Assembly: GCF_002775205.1 (NCBI RefSeq) | Contig: NC_036461.1 | Coordinates: 6,547,015-6,611,014 of the forward strand | Source: Xiphophorus maculatus | Lineage: Eukaryota > Chordata > Actinopteri > Cyprinodontiformes > Poeciliidae | DNA: 64,000 nt | Direction of reading: 5' to 3' | Shown: positions 10,796-23,528 of the stretch, piece after piece | Layout: each line of letters opens with the position of its first letter | Numbering within the stretch: the stretch's first letter is position 1 | Position numbers and translations under genes: made by a program | Notes under the pieces: model-generated | The model's input: only the letters and a program-made list of their open reading frames with translations | Database searches by the model: none | Told to the model about the DNA's origin: nothing

Positions 10796-12560
10796 GAAGA
10801 AAACTGGGTAGGAGGAAAAGCAAAGGAAGTTGTTGAACAACATTCCTAATGATGTTTTTCTGATGAAATTGCAGAAGGCCTTATGAATTACAACAGTCTT
10901 CTTCATCAAGTGGGCAGTGGCAATAATTTCTTAATGTTCTTTGCAAAAATGCACTAAATCTGTCAGATTTCAGGGTTATTGCTTCTGTATAGTCGTTTAC
11001 AAACCAATTTACAAATAGATTTTAATCTATTGTAAAGTTGAAGGTCTTGGCACTGTTGCACAATAAAGGTGGGAAAGTTCCAAAATTGATTTGTCTGGGT
11101 CTCTGTGACGGCCATGATCATACCTTTCATACACTTTCATTTAAAACTCAACTCAATGAGCAAAACACTTTCCAGTGTGATGCACTTCCACTGATTTCTA
11201 CGAGAGCATGCTCAGAGTACCAGACTGATGTCTTGACAGACCTTTGTGGTGTCCACATGATGTCTTTCATTTCTAAGTCCTTGTACCAGCTATTCACAAG
11301 GAAACATTTTCCGTTCATGTTAGATAACAGGAAGAAAGCAAACAGCTAGTACGTTGTTTCAAGAACATCAAGCGTAGTGAAAGAATGCCAGTTCAAATGA
11401 AGAGACTGCTGTACTTCAACTATCAGTCCACTAGATGGAGTCATGGAGCTGCAGCCTCCATGGTCAAACTATAACACCTACTCCACAGTAACAGTTCAAC
11501 ATCAAGAAAAAAAATCATCCATATTCAAAGTTTCAAACTCAGATTTACTCATTAGATTTTGTATAACTTTAGAACAAAAACATTTGATTAGAAATAAATG
11601 TTAGATTTCATAGGGCAAGAGGATAACACTGTCTAAAGGTTTGTAATGCAATTAATATAATATTGCATATAATAATTCGGAGAAATGATTTACTCTAAAT
11701 TAAATCAGTTCTGTCTTCAGGTCAGACTAAATGTTGTTTCAAATGTATCTGCCACCTGAAATCCAGGAACATTAAACTAATTAATGGCTCAACATCACCA
11801 GAAAATACAACAGTATATGGTCACTTACAGAGTCAGTTTTTACCACCAAAGCATCATCCAGACACATTTGTCAGACATTTACTTGACACTTTGTAAAACT
11901 TCATGAATAAATTCATCACATCCAACAATCTCTGTAGTCAGTTCCTGGTTATAAAATTGCTTCCTGGTGCTTTGATCACAACTTGAAGCTCTTTGTGCAT
12001 CATAATTCTTGTGGTTAGAGAGTTAGTGCCAACAAGGAAACATTTCAGTTGAAAACTTGTTCCTTCTTTCTGTAGTTGTTGCAGGTTCTGCAGCATTCTG
12101 TTCTCAACGGATGTTTCCAGGACTCTGTTTTCATTGTTTATCTCAGTCATTAACTAAAATGATGTTCTATTTTTATATAAAACTATCATTAACTTTTAGC
12201 ATATCCAGTAAGAGACCATGTAATAGACCTCTAAAACATCTATTTTATACTCCACTAAGGTGTAACTTAAGTAGAATCAAACCCATTTCAACAGAGTCAA
12301 CAGGAAGTTTTTGTTTCTGAATTTTATGGTGAAACGAAGTTCAAGATATTAGAAACATTATTCAGTTTCATGAAGAAAAAATATACCCACAATTATTTAA
12401 GTCCGTCTATATTCTAGTAATCCTCCGTATTCCTCTTCAGAATAAAAAAGCAATATTAACTGTTAAAATAATAAGAAAGTGTTTTCTCCTTGAATGAGAA
12501 AACAGAATAATGAAGGAGTTTGTTTAAGATAAAGTACAACCTAAAATCAAGCAAACTTAC

Positions 12561-12675
12561 AGTTTGTTCCAACAGTCTTGTGTTGGAGAAGACGATACTT
12601 TCCACTTGAGGTGTGAGGCAAACAGATTGTGACACGATGAGCTGCTACAGGAATTCGTTTGTCACCAGTGAAGGA
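12561..12675 (-). promoter_or_regulatory. Gene A candidate 5'UTR exon and promoter, copy 2
   Basis: The same sequence as copy 1 with only scattered changes. The donor GTAAGT begins at 12560. It lies 1878 bp from copy 1. Confidence 0.5.
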
Positions 12676-14442
12676 AGAAAACTGGGTAGGAGGAAAAGCA
12701 AAGGAAGTTGTTGAACAACATTCCTAATGATGTTTTTCTGATGAAATTGCAGAAGGCCTTATGAATTACAACAGTCTTCTTCATCAAGTGGGCAGTGGCA
12801 ATAATTTCTTAATGTTCTTTGCAAAAATGCACTAAATCTGTCAGATTTCAGGGTTATTGCTTCTGTATAGTCGTTTACAAACCAATTTACAAATAGATTT
12901 TAATCTATTGTAAAGTTGAAGGTCTTGGCACTGTTGCACAATAAAGGTGGGAAAGTTCCAAAATTGATTTGTCTGGGTCTCTGTGACGGCCATGATCATA
13001 CCTTTCATACACTTTCATTTAAAACTCAACTCAATGAGCAAAACACTTTCCAGTGTGATGCACTTCCACTGATTTCTACGAGAGCATGCTCAGAGTACCA
13101 GACTGATGTCTTGACAGACCTTTGTGGTGTCCACATGATGTCTTTCATTTCTAAGTCCTTGTACCAGCTATTCACAAGGAAACATTTTCCGTTCATGTTA
13201 GATAACAGGAAGAAAGCAAACAGCTAGTACGTTGTTTCAAGAACATCAAGCGTAGTGAAAGAATGCCAGTTCAAATGAAGAGACTGCTGTACTTCAACTA
13301 TCAGTCCACTAGATGGAGTCATGGAGCTGCAGCCTCCATGGTCAAACTATAACACCTACTCCACAGTAACAGTTCAACATCAAGAAAAAAAATCATCCAT
13401 ATTCAAAGTTTCAAACTCAGATTTACTCATTAGATTTTGTATAACTTTAGAACAAAAACATTTGATTAGAAATAAATGTTAGATTTCATAGGGCAAGAGG
13501 ATAACACTGTCTAAAGGTTTGTAATGCAATTAATATAATATTGCATAGTTATAATAATTCGGAGAAATGATTTACTCTAAATTAAATCAGTTCTGTCTTC
13601 AGGTCAGACTAAATGTTGTTTCAAATGTATCTGCCACCCGAAATCCAGGAACATTAAACTAATTAATGGCTCAACATCACCAGAAAATACAACAGTATAT
13701 GGTCACTTACAGAATCAGTTTTTACCACCAAAGCATCATCCAGACACATTTGTCAGACATTTACTTGACACTTTGTAAAACTTCATGAATAAATTCATCA
13801 CATCCAACAATCTCTGTAGTCAGTTCCTGGTTATAAAATTGCTTCCTGGTGCTTTGATCACAACTTGAAGCTCTTTGTGCATCATAATTCTTGTGGTTAG
13901 AGAGTTAGTGCCAACAAGGAAACATTTCAGTTGAAAACTTGTTCCTTCTTTCTGTAGTTGTTGCAGGTTCTGCAGCATTCTGTTCTCAACGGATGTTTCC
14001 AGGACTCTGTTTTCATTGTTTATCTCAGTCATTAACTAAAATGATGTTCTATTTTTATATAAAACTATCATTAACTTTTAGCATATCCAGTAAGAGACCA
14101 TGTAATAGACCTCTAAAACATCTATTTTATACTCCACTAAGGTGTAACTTAAGTAGAATCAAACCCATTTCAACAGAGTCAACAGGAAGTTTTTGTTTCT
14201 GAATTTTATGGTGAAACGAAGTTCAAGATATTAGAGACATTATTCAGTTTCATGAAGAAAAAATATACCCACAATTATTTAAGTCCGTCTATATTCTAGT
14301 AATCCTCCGTATTCCTCTTCAGAATAAAAAAGCAATATTAACTGTTAAAATAATAAGAAAGTGTTTTCTCCTTGAATGAGAAAACAGAATAATGAAGGAG
14401 TTTGTTTAAGATAAAGTACAACCTAAAATCAAGCAAACTTAC

Positions 14443-14557
14443 AGTTTGTTCCAACAGTCTTGTGTTGGAGAAGACGATACTTTCCACTTGAGGTGTGAGG
14501 CAAACAGATTGTGACACGATGAGCTGCTACAGGAATTCGTTTGTCACCAGTGAAGGA
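14443..14557 (-). promoter_or_regulatory. Gene A candidate 5'UTR exon and promoter, copy 3
   Basis: Almost identical to copy 2, 1882 bp away, with the donor GTAAGT intact. Confidence 0.5.
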
Positions 14558-16016
14558 AGAAAACTGGGTAGGAGGAAAAGCAAAGGAAGTTGTTGAACAA
14601 CATTCCTAATGATGTTTTTCTGATGAAATTGCAGAAGGCCTTATGAATTACAACAGTCTTCTTCATCAAGTGGGCAGTGGCAATAATTTCTTAATGTTCT
14701 TTGCAAAAATGCACTAAATCTGTCAGATTTCAGGGTTATTGCTTCTGTGTAGTCGTTTACAAACCAATTTACAAATAGATTTTAATCTATTGTAAAGTTG
14801 AAGGTCTTGGCACTGTTGCACAATAAAGGTGGGAAAGTTTCAAAATTGATTTGTCTGGGTCTCTGTGACGGCCATGATCATACCTTTCATACACTTTCAT
14901 TTAAAACTCAACTCAATGAGCAAAACACTTTCCAGTGTGATGCACTTCCACTGATTTCTACGAGAGCATGCTCAGAGTACCAGACTGATGTCTTGACAGA
15001 CCTTTGTGGTGTCCACATGATGTCTTTCATTTCTAAGTCCTTGTACCAGCTATTCACAAGGAAACATTTTCCGTTCATGTTAGATAACAGGAAGAAAGCA
15101 AACAGCTAGTACGTTGTTTCAAGAACATCAAGCGTAGTGAAAGAATGCCAGTTCAAATGAAGAGACTGCTGTACTTCAACTATCAGTCCACTAGATGGAG
15201 TCATGGAGCTGCAGCCTCCATGGTCAAACTATAACACCTACTCCACAGTAACAGTTCAACATCAAGAAAAAAAATCATCCATATTCAAAGTTTCAAACTC
15301 AGATTTACTCATTAGATTTTGTATAACTTTAGAACAAAAACATTTGATTAGAAATAAATGTTAGATTTCATAGGGCAAGAGGATAACACTGTCTAAAGGT
15401 TTGTAATGCAATTAATATAATATTGCATAGTTATAATAATTCGGAGAAATGATTTACTCTAAATTAAATCAGTTCTGTCTTCAGGTCAGACTAAATGTTG
15501 TTTCAAATGTATCTGCCACCCGAAATCCAGGAACATTAAACTAATTAATGGCTCAACATCACCAGAAAATACAACAGTATATGGTCACTTACAGAATCAG
15601 TTTTTACCACCAAAGCATCATCCAGACACATTTGTCAGACATTTACTTGACACTTTGTAAAACTTCATGAATAAATTCATCACATCCAACAATCTCTGTA
15701 GTCAGTTCCTGGTTATAAAATTGCTTCCTGGTGCTTTGATCACAACTTGAAGCTCTTTGTGCATCATAATTCTTGTGGTTAGAGAGTTAGTGCCAACAAG
15801 GAAACATTTCAGTTGAAAACTTGTTTCTTCTTTCTGTAGTTGTTGCAGGTTCTGCAGCATTCTGTTCTCAACGGTTGTTTCCAGGACTTTATTGTTTTAT
15901 TGTTTTTAATGTTTATCTCAGAGTTATTAACTCTTTTTTATATAAAACTATCATTAACTTTCAGCATATCCAGTATATTTTTTAGAAACCACATAATATA
16001 CCGGTACATCTCAAAC

Positions 16017-16740
16017 TGTCAGGGTTCCTGTGTGCGTGTGTGAGTGCGAGTAACATCTCTTCCAGCGAGGATCTTGGTGGAGAGTCTGGGCAGCCTTCAC
16101 AGGTGGAGCTCATCTGCCTCATCAGATTGCTGGGGATAAAGGAGCAGCAGAGCCTTCACTCAGTGCTGGATGATTAACATCTACTGGTAGTCACTCTGGC
16201 CACCTCTTGTTGTCGGCTATCTTAAGCTTTTGATCAGTCTCTTGAGTACCTATTTGAAGTTCATAGTCTTTGTGTTTGCTCCCTTTAGGTTTTGTCACTG
16301 GATCTTTCTAGAGGAATTAGTTCAACCGTTTTCTCCTCCTGTGGAACCCACCAGCAAGTACCTGCCTGCTCCATTGTTTCCCCCCCATCTCCACTCCGCT
16401 CAATCAGACCTCTGGCTCTCGGTCACCACCTACCTCGCACTCGCCTCAGGAAGCACCATCACCATTCTCCACACAGGACCATTGGGCACCTTTCTCCCAC
16501 GCTTCACCAAACCCGTTTGAAAGTGAGCTTTTTCCTACTGCATCTGATCAACTCTTTACAGGCCACCAATAACCCAACTCTCATTCCAGGCGCCACGGAT
16601 TGTGTGACACTTACCCCTCCCAGAAACATCAAAGAAAACCTGTCAGTAGTTGCTTGTTCTTTTGAAAGAAATAAAACCTATTCCTTATTTGGACTTGTTG
16701 ATTCTGCATGTGGGTCAGAAGGTTAAATCCGAACATGTCA
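16017..16740 (+). mobile_element. Ty3/gypsy-like solo LTR inside the tandem array
   Basis: A 724 bp element starting TGTCAGGGTTCC and ending CATGTCA. It has an AATAAAA signal near 16670 and the TCTGCATGTGGGTC segment typical of the 3' end of fish gypsy-type LTRs. The flanks CAAAC and AAAAC could be a 5-bp target duplication with one change. It interrupts sequence that is continuous in the neighbouring units. It has no internal coding region. Confidence 0.65.
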
Positions 16741-17070
16741 AAAACATCTATTTTATACTCCATCAAAGTATAACTTAAATAGAATCAAACCCATTTCATC
16801 AGAGCCAACAGGAAATTTTTGTTTTTGAGTTTCATGGGGAAACCAAAGGTTGAGTTCAAGATATTAAAAACAATGAGTTTTATGAAGAAAATAAAATACT
16901 CACGATTCGTCAAGTTATTCCATATTTTAGTAATCTGGATTCCCCTTAAGAATAGAAAAACAAAACAATGTGTTAAAATAAGAAAGTGTTTTCTCCTTGA
17001 ATCAGAAAACTGATTCAAACAAAAACAGTTTGTTAAAGATAAAGTACAACCTAAAACCAAGTAAACTTAC

Positions 17071-17185
17071 AGTTTGTTCCAACAGTCTTTTGTTGGAAAA
17101 GACGGCACTTTCCACTCCAGGTGTGAGGCAAACAGATTGTGACACGATGAGCTGCTACAGGATTTCGTTTATCACCAGTGAAGGA
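17071..17185 (-). promoter_or_regulatory. Gene A candidate 5'UTR exon and promoter, copy 4 (diverged)
   Basis: The diverged copy keeps the ACAAACT|GTAAGT donor at 17071. Subtracting the LTR, it is about 1.9 kb from copy 3, so it belongs to the same array. Being the most diverged, it may be the oldest unit. Confidence 0.5.
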
Positions 17186-17744
17186 AGAAAACTGGGTAGG
17201 AAGAAAAGCAAAGGAACTTGTTGAACAACATTCCCAAAGTTGTTTTTCTGATGGAAGTGCAGAAGGCCATTACAACATTGTCTTCTTCATGAAGTGGGCA
17301 GTGGCAATGATTTCCCAATGTTATTTGCAAAAATACTCCAAATCTGTCAGATTTCAGGGATATCGCTTGTGCATGGTCCTCTAAACACCGATTTACAGAT
17401 TTTAATCCATTGTGGAGGCAAAGTTCTTGGCAGTGTTGCACAAAAGTTTCTTCATTTCTTGATAGCATTCTTTGCTGTTCCATATCAGAACTGAAGCTTT
17501 GGAAATTGTATCAGTCTCCTGACTGATACTACTTCACACTGAGATCTGTGTGATAGAAGCTCTCAGTGTACCAAAATTTTGCCGTAAGATGTGACTAAGA
17601 AAATGTCATAAAATGCCTTTCTAAAACAACAAAGCTTTATTTGGTGTTTATAAAAGGCATATTAAATGATAGAAGATGTGTAATGTCTCTTTTAAGACAG
17701 GAGTTTGAATGTGCCAGTTAATTCCAAACACACATTCACAGTTA

Positions 17745-18444
17745 TTTTTCTATTTTTTAAGGAAGCTGAGATCCTTCAATGTGTGCAGCAAGATGTTGGA
17801 GACCTTTTATCACAGTGTTGTTGCCGGTGCAATCTTCTTTGCTGCTGTGTGTTGGGGAAGCAGCATCAGAGCCAGCGATTCTAATAGACTAGACAAAATC
17901 ATCAGGAAAGCTGGCTCTGTACTGGGACTAAGGCTGGAGTCCCTGGAAACTGTGGTGGGGAGGAGGACACTGAAGAAGGTTCTGTCTATTATGGACAATA
18001 AACAGCACCCTCTCCACCACATAGTGGACAGACAGCGGAGCACCTTCTCACATCGACTGCTCCAGCTCCTCTGTCGTAGGGACAGATACAGGAAATCCTT
18101 CCTGCCACATGCCATCTCACTGTACAATAAAAGCTAAATCATTGTTCTGCACTAATCAGTCCGATTTTGCACAACTGCACTGTGGCACACTTGCTGTACA
18201 TATATTTACATATACATACTGTATCTGCATTTTTAAAAAAAATCTTTGCAAGGACTGCTCTTAAGTTGCTTTTTATATTAACAGCATTTCATATTTTTAC
18301 AATTTATAGCATTTTATATTTTATTTTTATTTTATCTAGAACTACTACTCAGTGGTAGTTATTGTGTCTTGTCTCTATGCTGTAACTGCGAAGTAATTTC
18401 CCTGCTGGGATGAATAAAGTACTTCTATTCTATTCTATTCTATT
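17745..18444 (+). mobile_element. 5'-truncated LINE (L2/Rex1-like), 3' end
   Basis: A plus-strand frame of about 140 codons ends at 18137 and carries the C-terminal reverse-transcriptase motifs of CR1/L2/Rex1-type LINEs (FYHSVVAGAIFFAAVCWG, SIMDNKQHPLH, RYRKSFLPHAISLYN). A short 3'UTR follows, then a (TATTC)n tail. It is truncated at the 5' end, so not mobile. I cannot separate L2 from Rex1 by eye. Confidence 0.8.
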
Positions 18445-18529
18445 AGGGAAAAATATACATACTTATACTTTGGCACTAATTAAACTCTTTAAATATCTTT
18501 AAAAATGATGTAGTTGTCCAGATTTTAGA

Positions 18530-20590
18530 TTATAAAGGTGGGAAAAGTTCAACATTGATTTATCTTAGTGTCTGTGATGGCCACTCTCATACCTTTCATA
18601 CACTTTCATTTAAGACTCAACTCAATTAAACACTTTGCAGTGTGATGCGCTTCCACTAATTTCCACTAGAGGGCAGCCTCAGACTCTGTCAGGCTGATGT
18701 CCAAACAGACCTTTATTGTGTCCACATCTTGTTAGGTATTTCTAATTTCTATGCACCAACTATTGACAAAAAAACATTTTCCATTTATTTTAGATAACAT
18801 AAAGAAAACAAACAGCAAGTACGTCGTTTCAAGAACATCAAGTGTAGTGAAAGAGTCGCCATTTTAAGCAGATGAAGGTTTATCACTACACTATTGAGAT
18901 CAAGCAAAACCCAAACTGAGTTATTTCCTTTATAGCCTCACAGTAGCTATGCTTCATCTGAGTAACCTTTGAATTACTGCTAAGCAGTAACTTTTTTTGT
19001 GTAAAACTCTACAACACTACAAAGATTCAACAAACATCTTCATTAGGGAACCATCTGATAAAGATGAGGGCTGATGAAGGTTAACAGCAGCAGGACTTTC
19101 AGCTTTGTGGTCACTCAGTCCTGAATCTCCCACTCAGTCTGATCAGTAAACTCTGGGTCGGGTCAGAACTTTGAAGAGCTGGACCAGTGGTGTCAGATCA
19201 GGTGTTTCTCTGAAACCTGTGTGCTGACTAATAAAATCTCAGAAATGACAGAAGGTGACGTTACATTTTATATGTAACATTTCAGGAGCAGCTAAAGGAG
19301 CTTAATGCCACATGTTGAACTGAAATATAATGTGCTGCATTGTTTTATTTTATTTATGTTGAGTTGTTCTGATTAAATTGAGGTCACAGAGGGACCAGGT
19401 AGTCCAAGAAGTGGTTCTGAACCTCAGGCTTTGTTTATACCTTATAGTTTTGAAGAGTGCTGGACCAGAAACAGATTTTATCTCTACTTTAATTTGCTTT
19501 AATAAATAAAGAATGTTACCAATATCACTGCTGACAATCTCCCTAAAGAGCAAGTTCTCCTAATATCTTACAGGACACAACAGACTTAAACAGACTTATT
19601 TCAGGAGTATTTTTGTTTTTATTTGAGGAAAGTGATTTTTCACAAAATGTGGAAGTGTAACATTAAGTTAAACCTTGGTTGAAAGTTTGAAAAAAAAGGT
19701 GTTGTGACATTTACTGTTAGACACTGAAACCAACAGTTTGTATTGTAACATGTCAGTGTGATACAAACACAGCATCTTTGTACAATCAAGACCACCATCT
19801 GTGAGATAAAGAGTGAAAATATTTGACAAATTCTTGGTGGAGGAAAAAACATAGAAGACAGTGACTTCTCTTTTTGTTTAACATGAAACTTTATGTTTTG
19901 GTTTTCCAGGAAATGTGAAGTGGAGATATGACATAATGTCTGTGTGATTATGATCTGGTTCTGGTAGCTCCTCCTCTACCTCTGAGCCGGTCCAACTGAG
20001 CTGCGCTGCCATCTGGAGCTCAGTATTTGCCAAAGAAGCAGAGAGTTTCCTCTCAGCTTTAGGAGCTGTCAGTTTTTACCAATCTGCTGCAAAACAACTC
20101 AATACATGATCTGATATCAGACATTTTAATCTTTGGAGCTCAGATCATAAACATTTATTTGTTAGTATGAATTGCTACTGAATGTTTGCATCAGCAACAT
20201 CAAAAAAAATGTTTTCTGAGATGGGCATCAACAGCAGCAGAGATTCTGGATGTTGTTCATCTATATTTAAATGATATTTCTCTATGAAGTTAATTTTACA
20301 GTGTAACCTCTGTTTTCATGTAAAAACATCTTCAATTAAAGGACATGACTGAAACCTGTCTAGCAGTTCTGGTCTCAGACCCAGATCGTCGGTTAAATAT
20401 AGCTGCAGTACCATGTGTGTTCTCACTGCTGATTGGCTGAGAGCCTGCAGGCCGTGATTCTGCCCTGCTAACCTGTTTCTGAGCCAGAAGAAACTCCAAC
20501 CTGCTGAATGTTAACAGGGAAGATGAGGAGATGCAGCTGGAGGAAAAATACACCTAAACTGTTGTTACCTGCAGTTACAGGTTGGAATTT
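18530..20590. repeat. Segmental duplication block, copy 1 (gene A flank)
   Basis: Closely matches 38217-39990 and 57830-59710. Each copy lies on the 5' side of one NLR gene and marks the duplication unit. Short open frames inside it (for example 20332-20553) are shared between copies simply because the DNA is, and I see no coding sign in them. Confidence 0.85.
18663..18676 (+). promoter_or_regulatory. CTCF-like motif in flank copy 1
   Basis: CCACTAGAGGGCAG fits the CTCF core consensus. The equivalent motif is conserved at 38551 and 57895. Confidence 0.45.
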
Positions 20591-20813
20591 ACTACTGTTT
20601 ACAACTTATTGCTTTATTTTGAGCCATATAAGAAAATATGCGTATAATTCCCCTTAATAGGTGAATAAAGACCAAAGATAAACATCCAGATTTACACAAA
20701 TATACAGTAATATACATAAAGTAAGGACAAGACATTTTCTGACTAATCCAATTAATGTTTTGTATAATAATAATGTATTTAGACAAAAATAATAATGCAT
20801 TTAGCTCAAAAAG

Positions 20814-20965
20814 TAAATGGTAAATGGACTGGACTTATATAGAGCTTTTCCAGTCATTTTGACCACTCAAAGCACTTTCCACTAGAGTCACATTCACCCA
20901 GTCGCACTCACAAACACACACACATTTATACACCGATACTCAGATTGGTAGGCAATTTGAGGAGA
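20814..20965. repeat. Common teleost interspersed repeat fragment
   Basis: GTAAATGGACTGGACTTATA is followed by AGAGCTTTTCCAGTC and CACATTCACCCAGTCGCACT, a very common fish repeat. Its class is not clear to me. Related fragments are at 28225-28385 and 53100-53235. Confidence 0.6.
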
Positions 20966-21013
20966 TGTACCATGTGTGTTCTCACAGCTGATTGAGAACA
21001 CACATGGTACATC
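20963..21013. repeat. Perfect hairpin, 21-bp arms
   Basis: The arm begins GATGTACCATGTGTGTTCTC. The loop is about 8 nt (CAGCTGAT), followed by the exact reverse complement. The arm matches the sequence at about 20410 in the same block, so the hairpin looks like a template-switch product. Confidence 0.8.
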
Positions 21014-21379
21014 TTGACTGAAGTACTGGAAAGAAGATGAACATATTTATTCCCACTCCCTGTTCATATATAAATTGTGTGGTTGTGACTGTAATTTGAG
21101 ATTTATGATGCATTTTCTTGTTAATATCACTGATGTCACTCATAACATCATTACCAAATCAATGTTTTAATTATATATTGTGCATAATTTATGAAGTATA
21201 TAACATAATACATTATGTATACTTTTCATTAAGAATACATTTATATTTAGTAAATCTAATAAGATGTTGATGCATACATTAAAAAAGCAAGGTGTTATGG
21301 GAACTTCCTGATAGAGAGAGATTTTTATGCTCTGCATTAAAGATTTTGGTAGATCTGTCATCAGAAGAAGGTAGTCTTA

Positions 21380-21960
21380 TGTCTTTGTGTATCTGTGTCT
21401 TCATTTGTTCAGTTACCATAATCTCCATAACCTCTAGTCTAGTCAGCTGACATTTCCCTGATAATCACACAATGTTCTTCTGCAGAGCTGTTATTCATTC
21501 AGAGTCAGAATAACACCAGAAGTCAGTAAGTGATGAATCAGAGACGACTGAGGACAAAACTGGACCGCAAGTTCAAGCTGAAAAGAAATGACTGGATCCA
21601 CTTGATTCTTAGAGACTGAAATCTTTATGAAAGTCGACCTTTTCCACTTAAATCTAATTGTTTTCTGGAGCAAAAGCACCAGATGGCTTTAAATAGATTA
21701 TCTCTGGTAATGGTGATCTTGTCTGTCCCAGTGCTCTTTTGGGTTTGTCTCTGATCTGTCCTCTGAAAGAGGTTTGTGGTCCCTTTTTCTGACCCTGGTT
21801 CTGGTTCTGTTAGAGTTTTATCCCATTTAAAAATGACTGGTTCCTCTCATTCACATGATAAAATCATCTTTACGCAATTAATCAAGCTTCCTTAAATAAC
21901 TGATAACCAGTTGACATTAAGAGATTGTCTAAAGTTGACTTTAGACTAAACTTCACAGAT
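21380..21960. repeat. Segmental duplication block, distal part, copy 1
   Basis: Matches 59985-60270 plus 61087-61310. In this copy the 34-bp minisatellite unit is present once (about 21688-21721). Confidence 0.8.
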
Positions 21961-22051
21961 GAATTCTACAACAGAAAACCCAACATATAGATATGGAGCC
22001 AGAAAATATCTGTGCTCCTTGTCATCCTACAAAGGCGAGAAAATAGGATAG

Positions 22052-22590
22052 TGTCACGACTGGCGTCGTCAACTTGTGTAAATATGAGAGTGCAGATACC
22101 TGACTCTGATTGGTTCTGGAGTTTGTATGCGTGAGCTTCCGTTTCTGTTTCCTTAGTTTTCTCAGGTTTTTCTTAGTTAGGGAGGTAAGTTTTTATCATT
22201 TGGTTTATTTACTTTCAATTAGGTAAGTTGGTTAATATTCAGATAGTTTCCTTTTGTTTGTTGTTTTCGGCATTAGCTCTCTCTGAAGCCATATACTCCA
22301 CTTGTTGTAACATCTCAATCAAAAATACATCTTTTTAAAATAAATAACATTATAAAATGTTCAACTTCTTGTGTGTTGGCTGTTTGGGATCTGAAGAGGA
22401 TAGATCCTTCCACAATCCACCTGCAATTAGCAATTATTTTTGACTCTTGGACTACTCCAGAAATAAAAGATCGGACAGCTTGAATGCGGATGTGGGTTGT
22501 ATTATAGTCGGATACTTACATTTTCTCAAACCAGGTTTCACCACCAGATCATAACAATATGATCTGGCCACCCCTAGACGGGTCGTAACA
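22052..22590 (+). mobile_element. Solo-LTR-like element carrying an NLR gene fragment
   Basis: A 539 bp element starting TGTCACGACTGG and ending GGGTCGTAACA, flanked on both sides by ATAG (22048-22051 and 22591-22594). An AATAAA signal is at about 22340. Positions about 22415-22535 closely match 24068-24195 of gene B, the intron before the B30.2 exon plus the last part of the 47 nt exon with its GTAAGTATC donor. The LTR call rests on TG...CA ends and a 4-bp duplication only. Confidence 0.5.
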
Positions 22591-23528
22591 ATAGCAACAT
22601 GCCACTGTTGCTATGCCATTACACTTTTAATCAAGATAGTTTCTTGATTCAAAAAAAATTCACTATAAAGAAAACACCTCTCCAATTTTAATTTGACCTC
22701 CCAGTAACAGCAAAGAAAATGAAAGGCACACTATTCTGTAAAATATATAAACATTTTTCCATCATAATTGCATCACTTAGAGAGGAGAAAGTCTTCCTTT
22801 CTGACTAACAGCACTAAGATATTTTTTATGTAACTGCGTCACGACATGTTTGATTAAATGAACGACTGCATAATAGCCACAACATTACAGTTTTCAATAT
22901 ATCCCGGTAAAAATTACCATATATCATCAGTAGTAACAATAACAATACAAAGATATAAATCATAAGATATTGTGATTAATTCAAAATGTAGCATACCATA
23001 ACATATAAAAATGTTACTTTCAAAAACACTAAAATTTTATCTAAAAAAACAAACAGAAACAAACAGACCTGAAGGTTTGTTTACACACAGACTCATGAAT
23101 TCCTTCTTACACCATTATTGGGAGACCTGTTGTATGGAAGTATGTTTAAACATGACATTTTTCTGGGAGTTGAGACTCCAGTGCCAAATTATTTCTTCAC
23201 AGAATAATATTTAGGGAACCAGCTTAATACATATTAAGAATTGAATATAGACTCTAGTTTTTCTACTGAAGTAACTTCTGCCCTCCGTTCTTTGGATTTT
23301 ATTGTCCAAAGAAAACCCGAAAATATATTTATTACACAGAAAATAAAACAGATTCCTGTTCAGATCACCTATTGATAAAGCTTAGCGACAGATATTTACA
23401 CTCAAAAATAAAAAATGAATCTGTAATTTTAAACAAATGTGTCTGAAGTACTGTGATATTTGGACTTTATCATCATTAGCTAGAGATGTTAAGGGGTTTC
23501 TCTGACATAATGAGCTTTTTTACACTGA

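Larger units (their letters stand above)
8583..17190. repeat. Tandem array of about 1.88 kb units upstream of gene A
   Basis: The marker GAGACTGCTGTACTTCAACT recurs at 8583, 9631, 11402, 13280 and 15162, giving spacings of 1048, 1771, 1878 and 1882 bp. The first unit lacks the segment with the 5'UTR exon. The next has a deletion of about 107 bp. The middle two are nearly identical, and the last is more diverged and broken by a solo LTR. Gene B has one partial unit at 35940-36950. Confidence 0.9.

Noticed and set aside
11938-14202. Short frames at 11938-12150, 12057-12320, 13820-14032 and 13939-14202, repeated and overlapping on both strands.
   Set aside because: Opposite-strand shadows within the tandem unit, located in an inferred 5'UTR intron, without family features.
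11038-15109. A 103-codon plus-strand open frame repeated at 11038, 12916 and 14798.
   Set aside because: It is repeated only because the DNA is tandemly duplicated. It overlaps the region upstream of the minus-strand 5'UTR exon and has no recognisable domain.
16230-16726. Proline-rich plus-strand frames of 96 and 144 codons.
   Set aside because: They fall wholly inside a solo LTR.
19350-19553. A 67-codon minus-strand frame also found at 39229-39432.
   Set aside because: Conserved only as part of the duplicated flank. It has no domain, splice context or coding signature.
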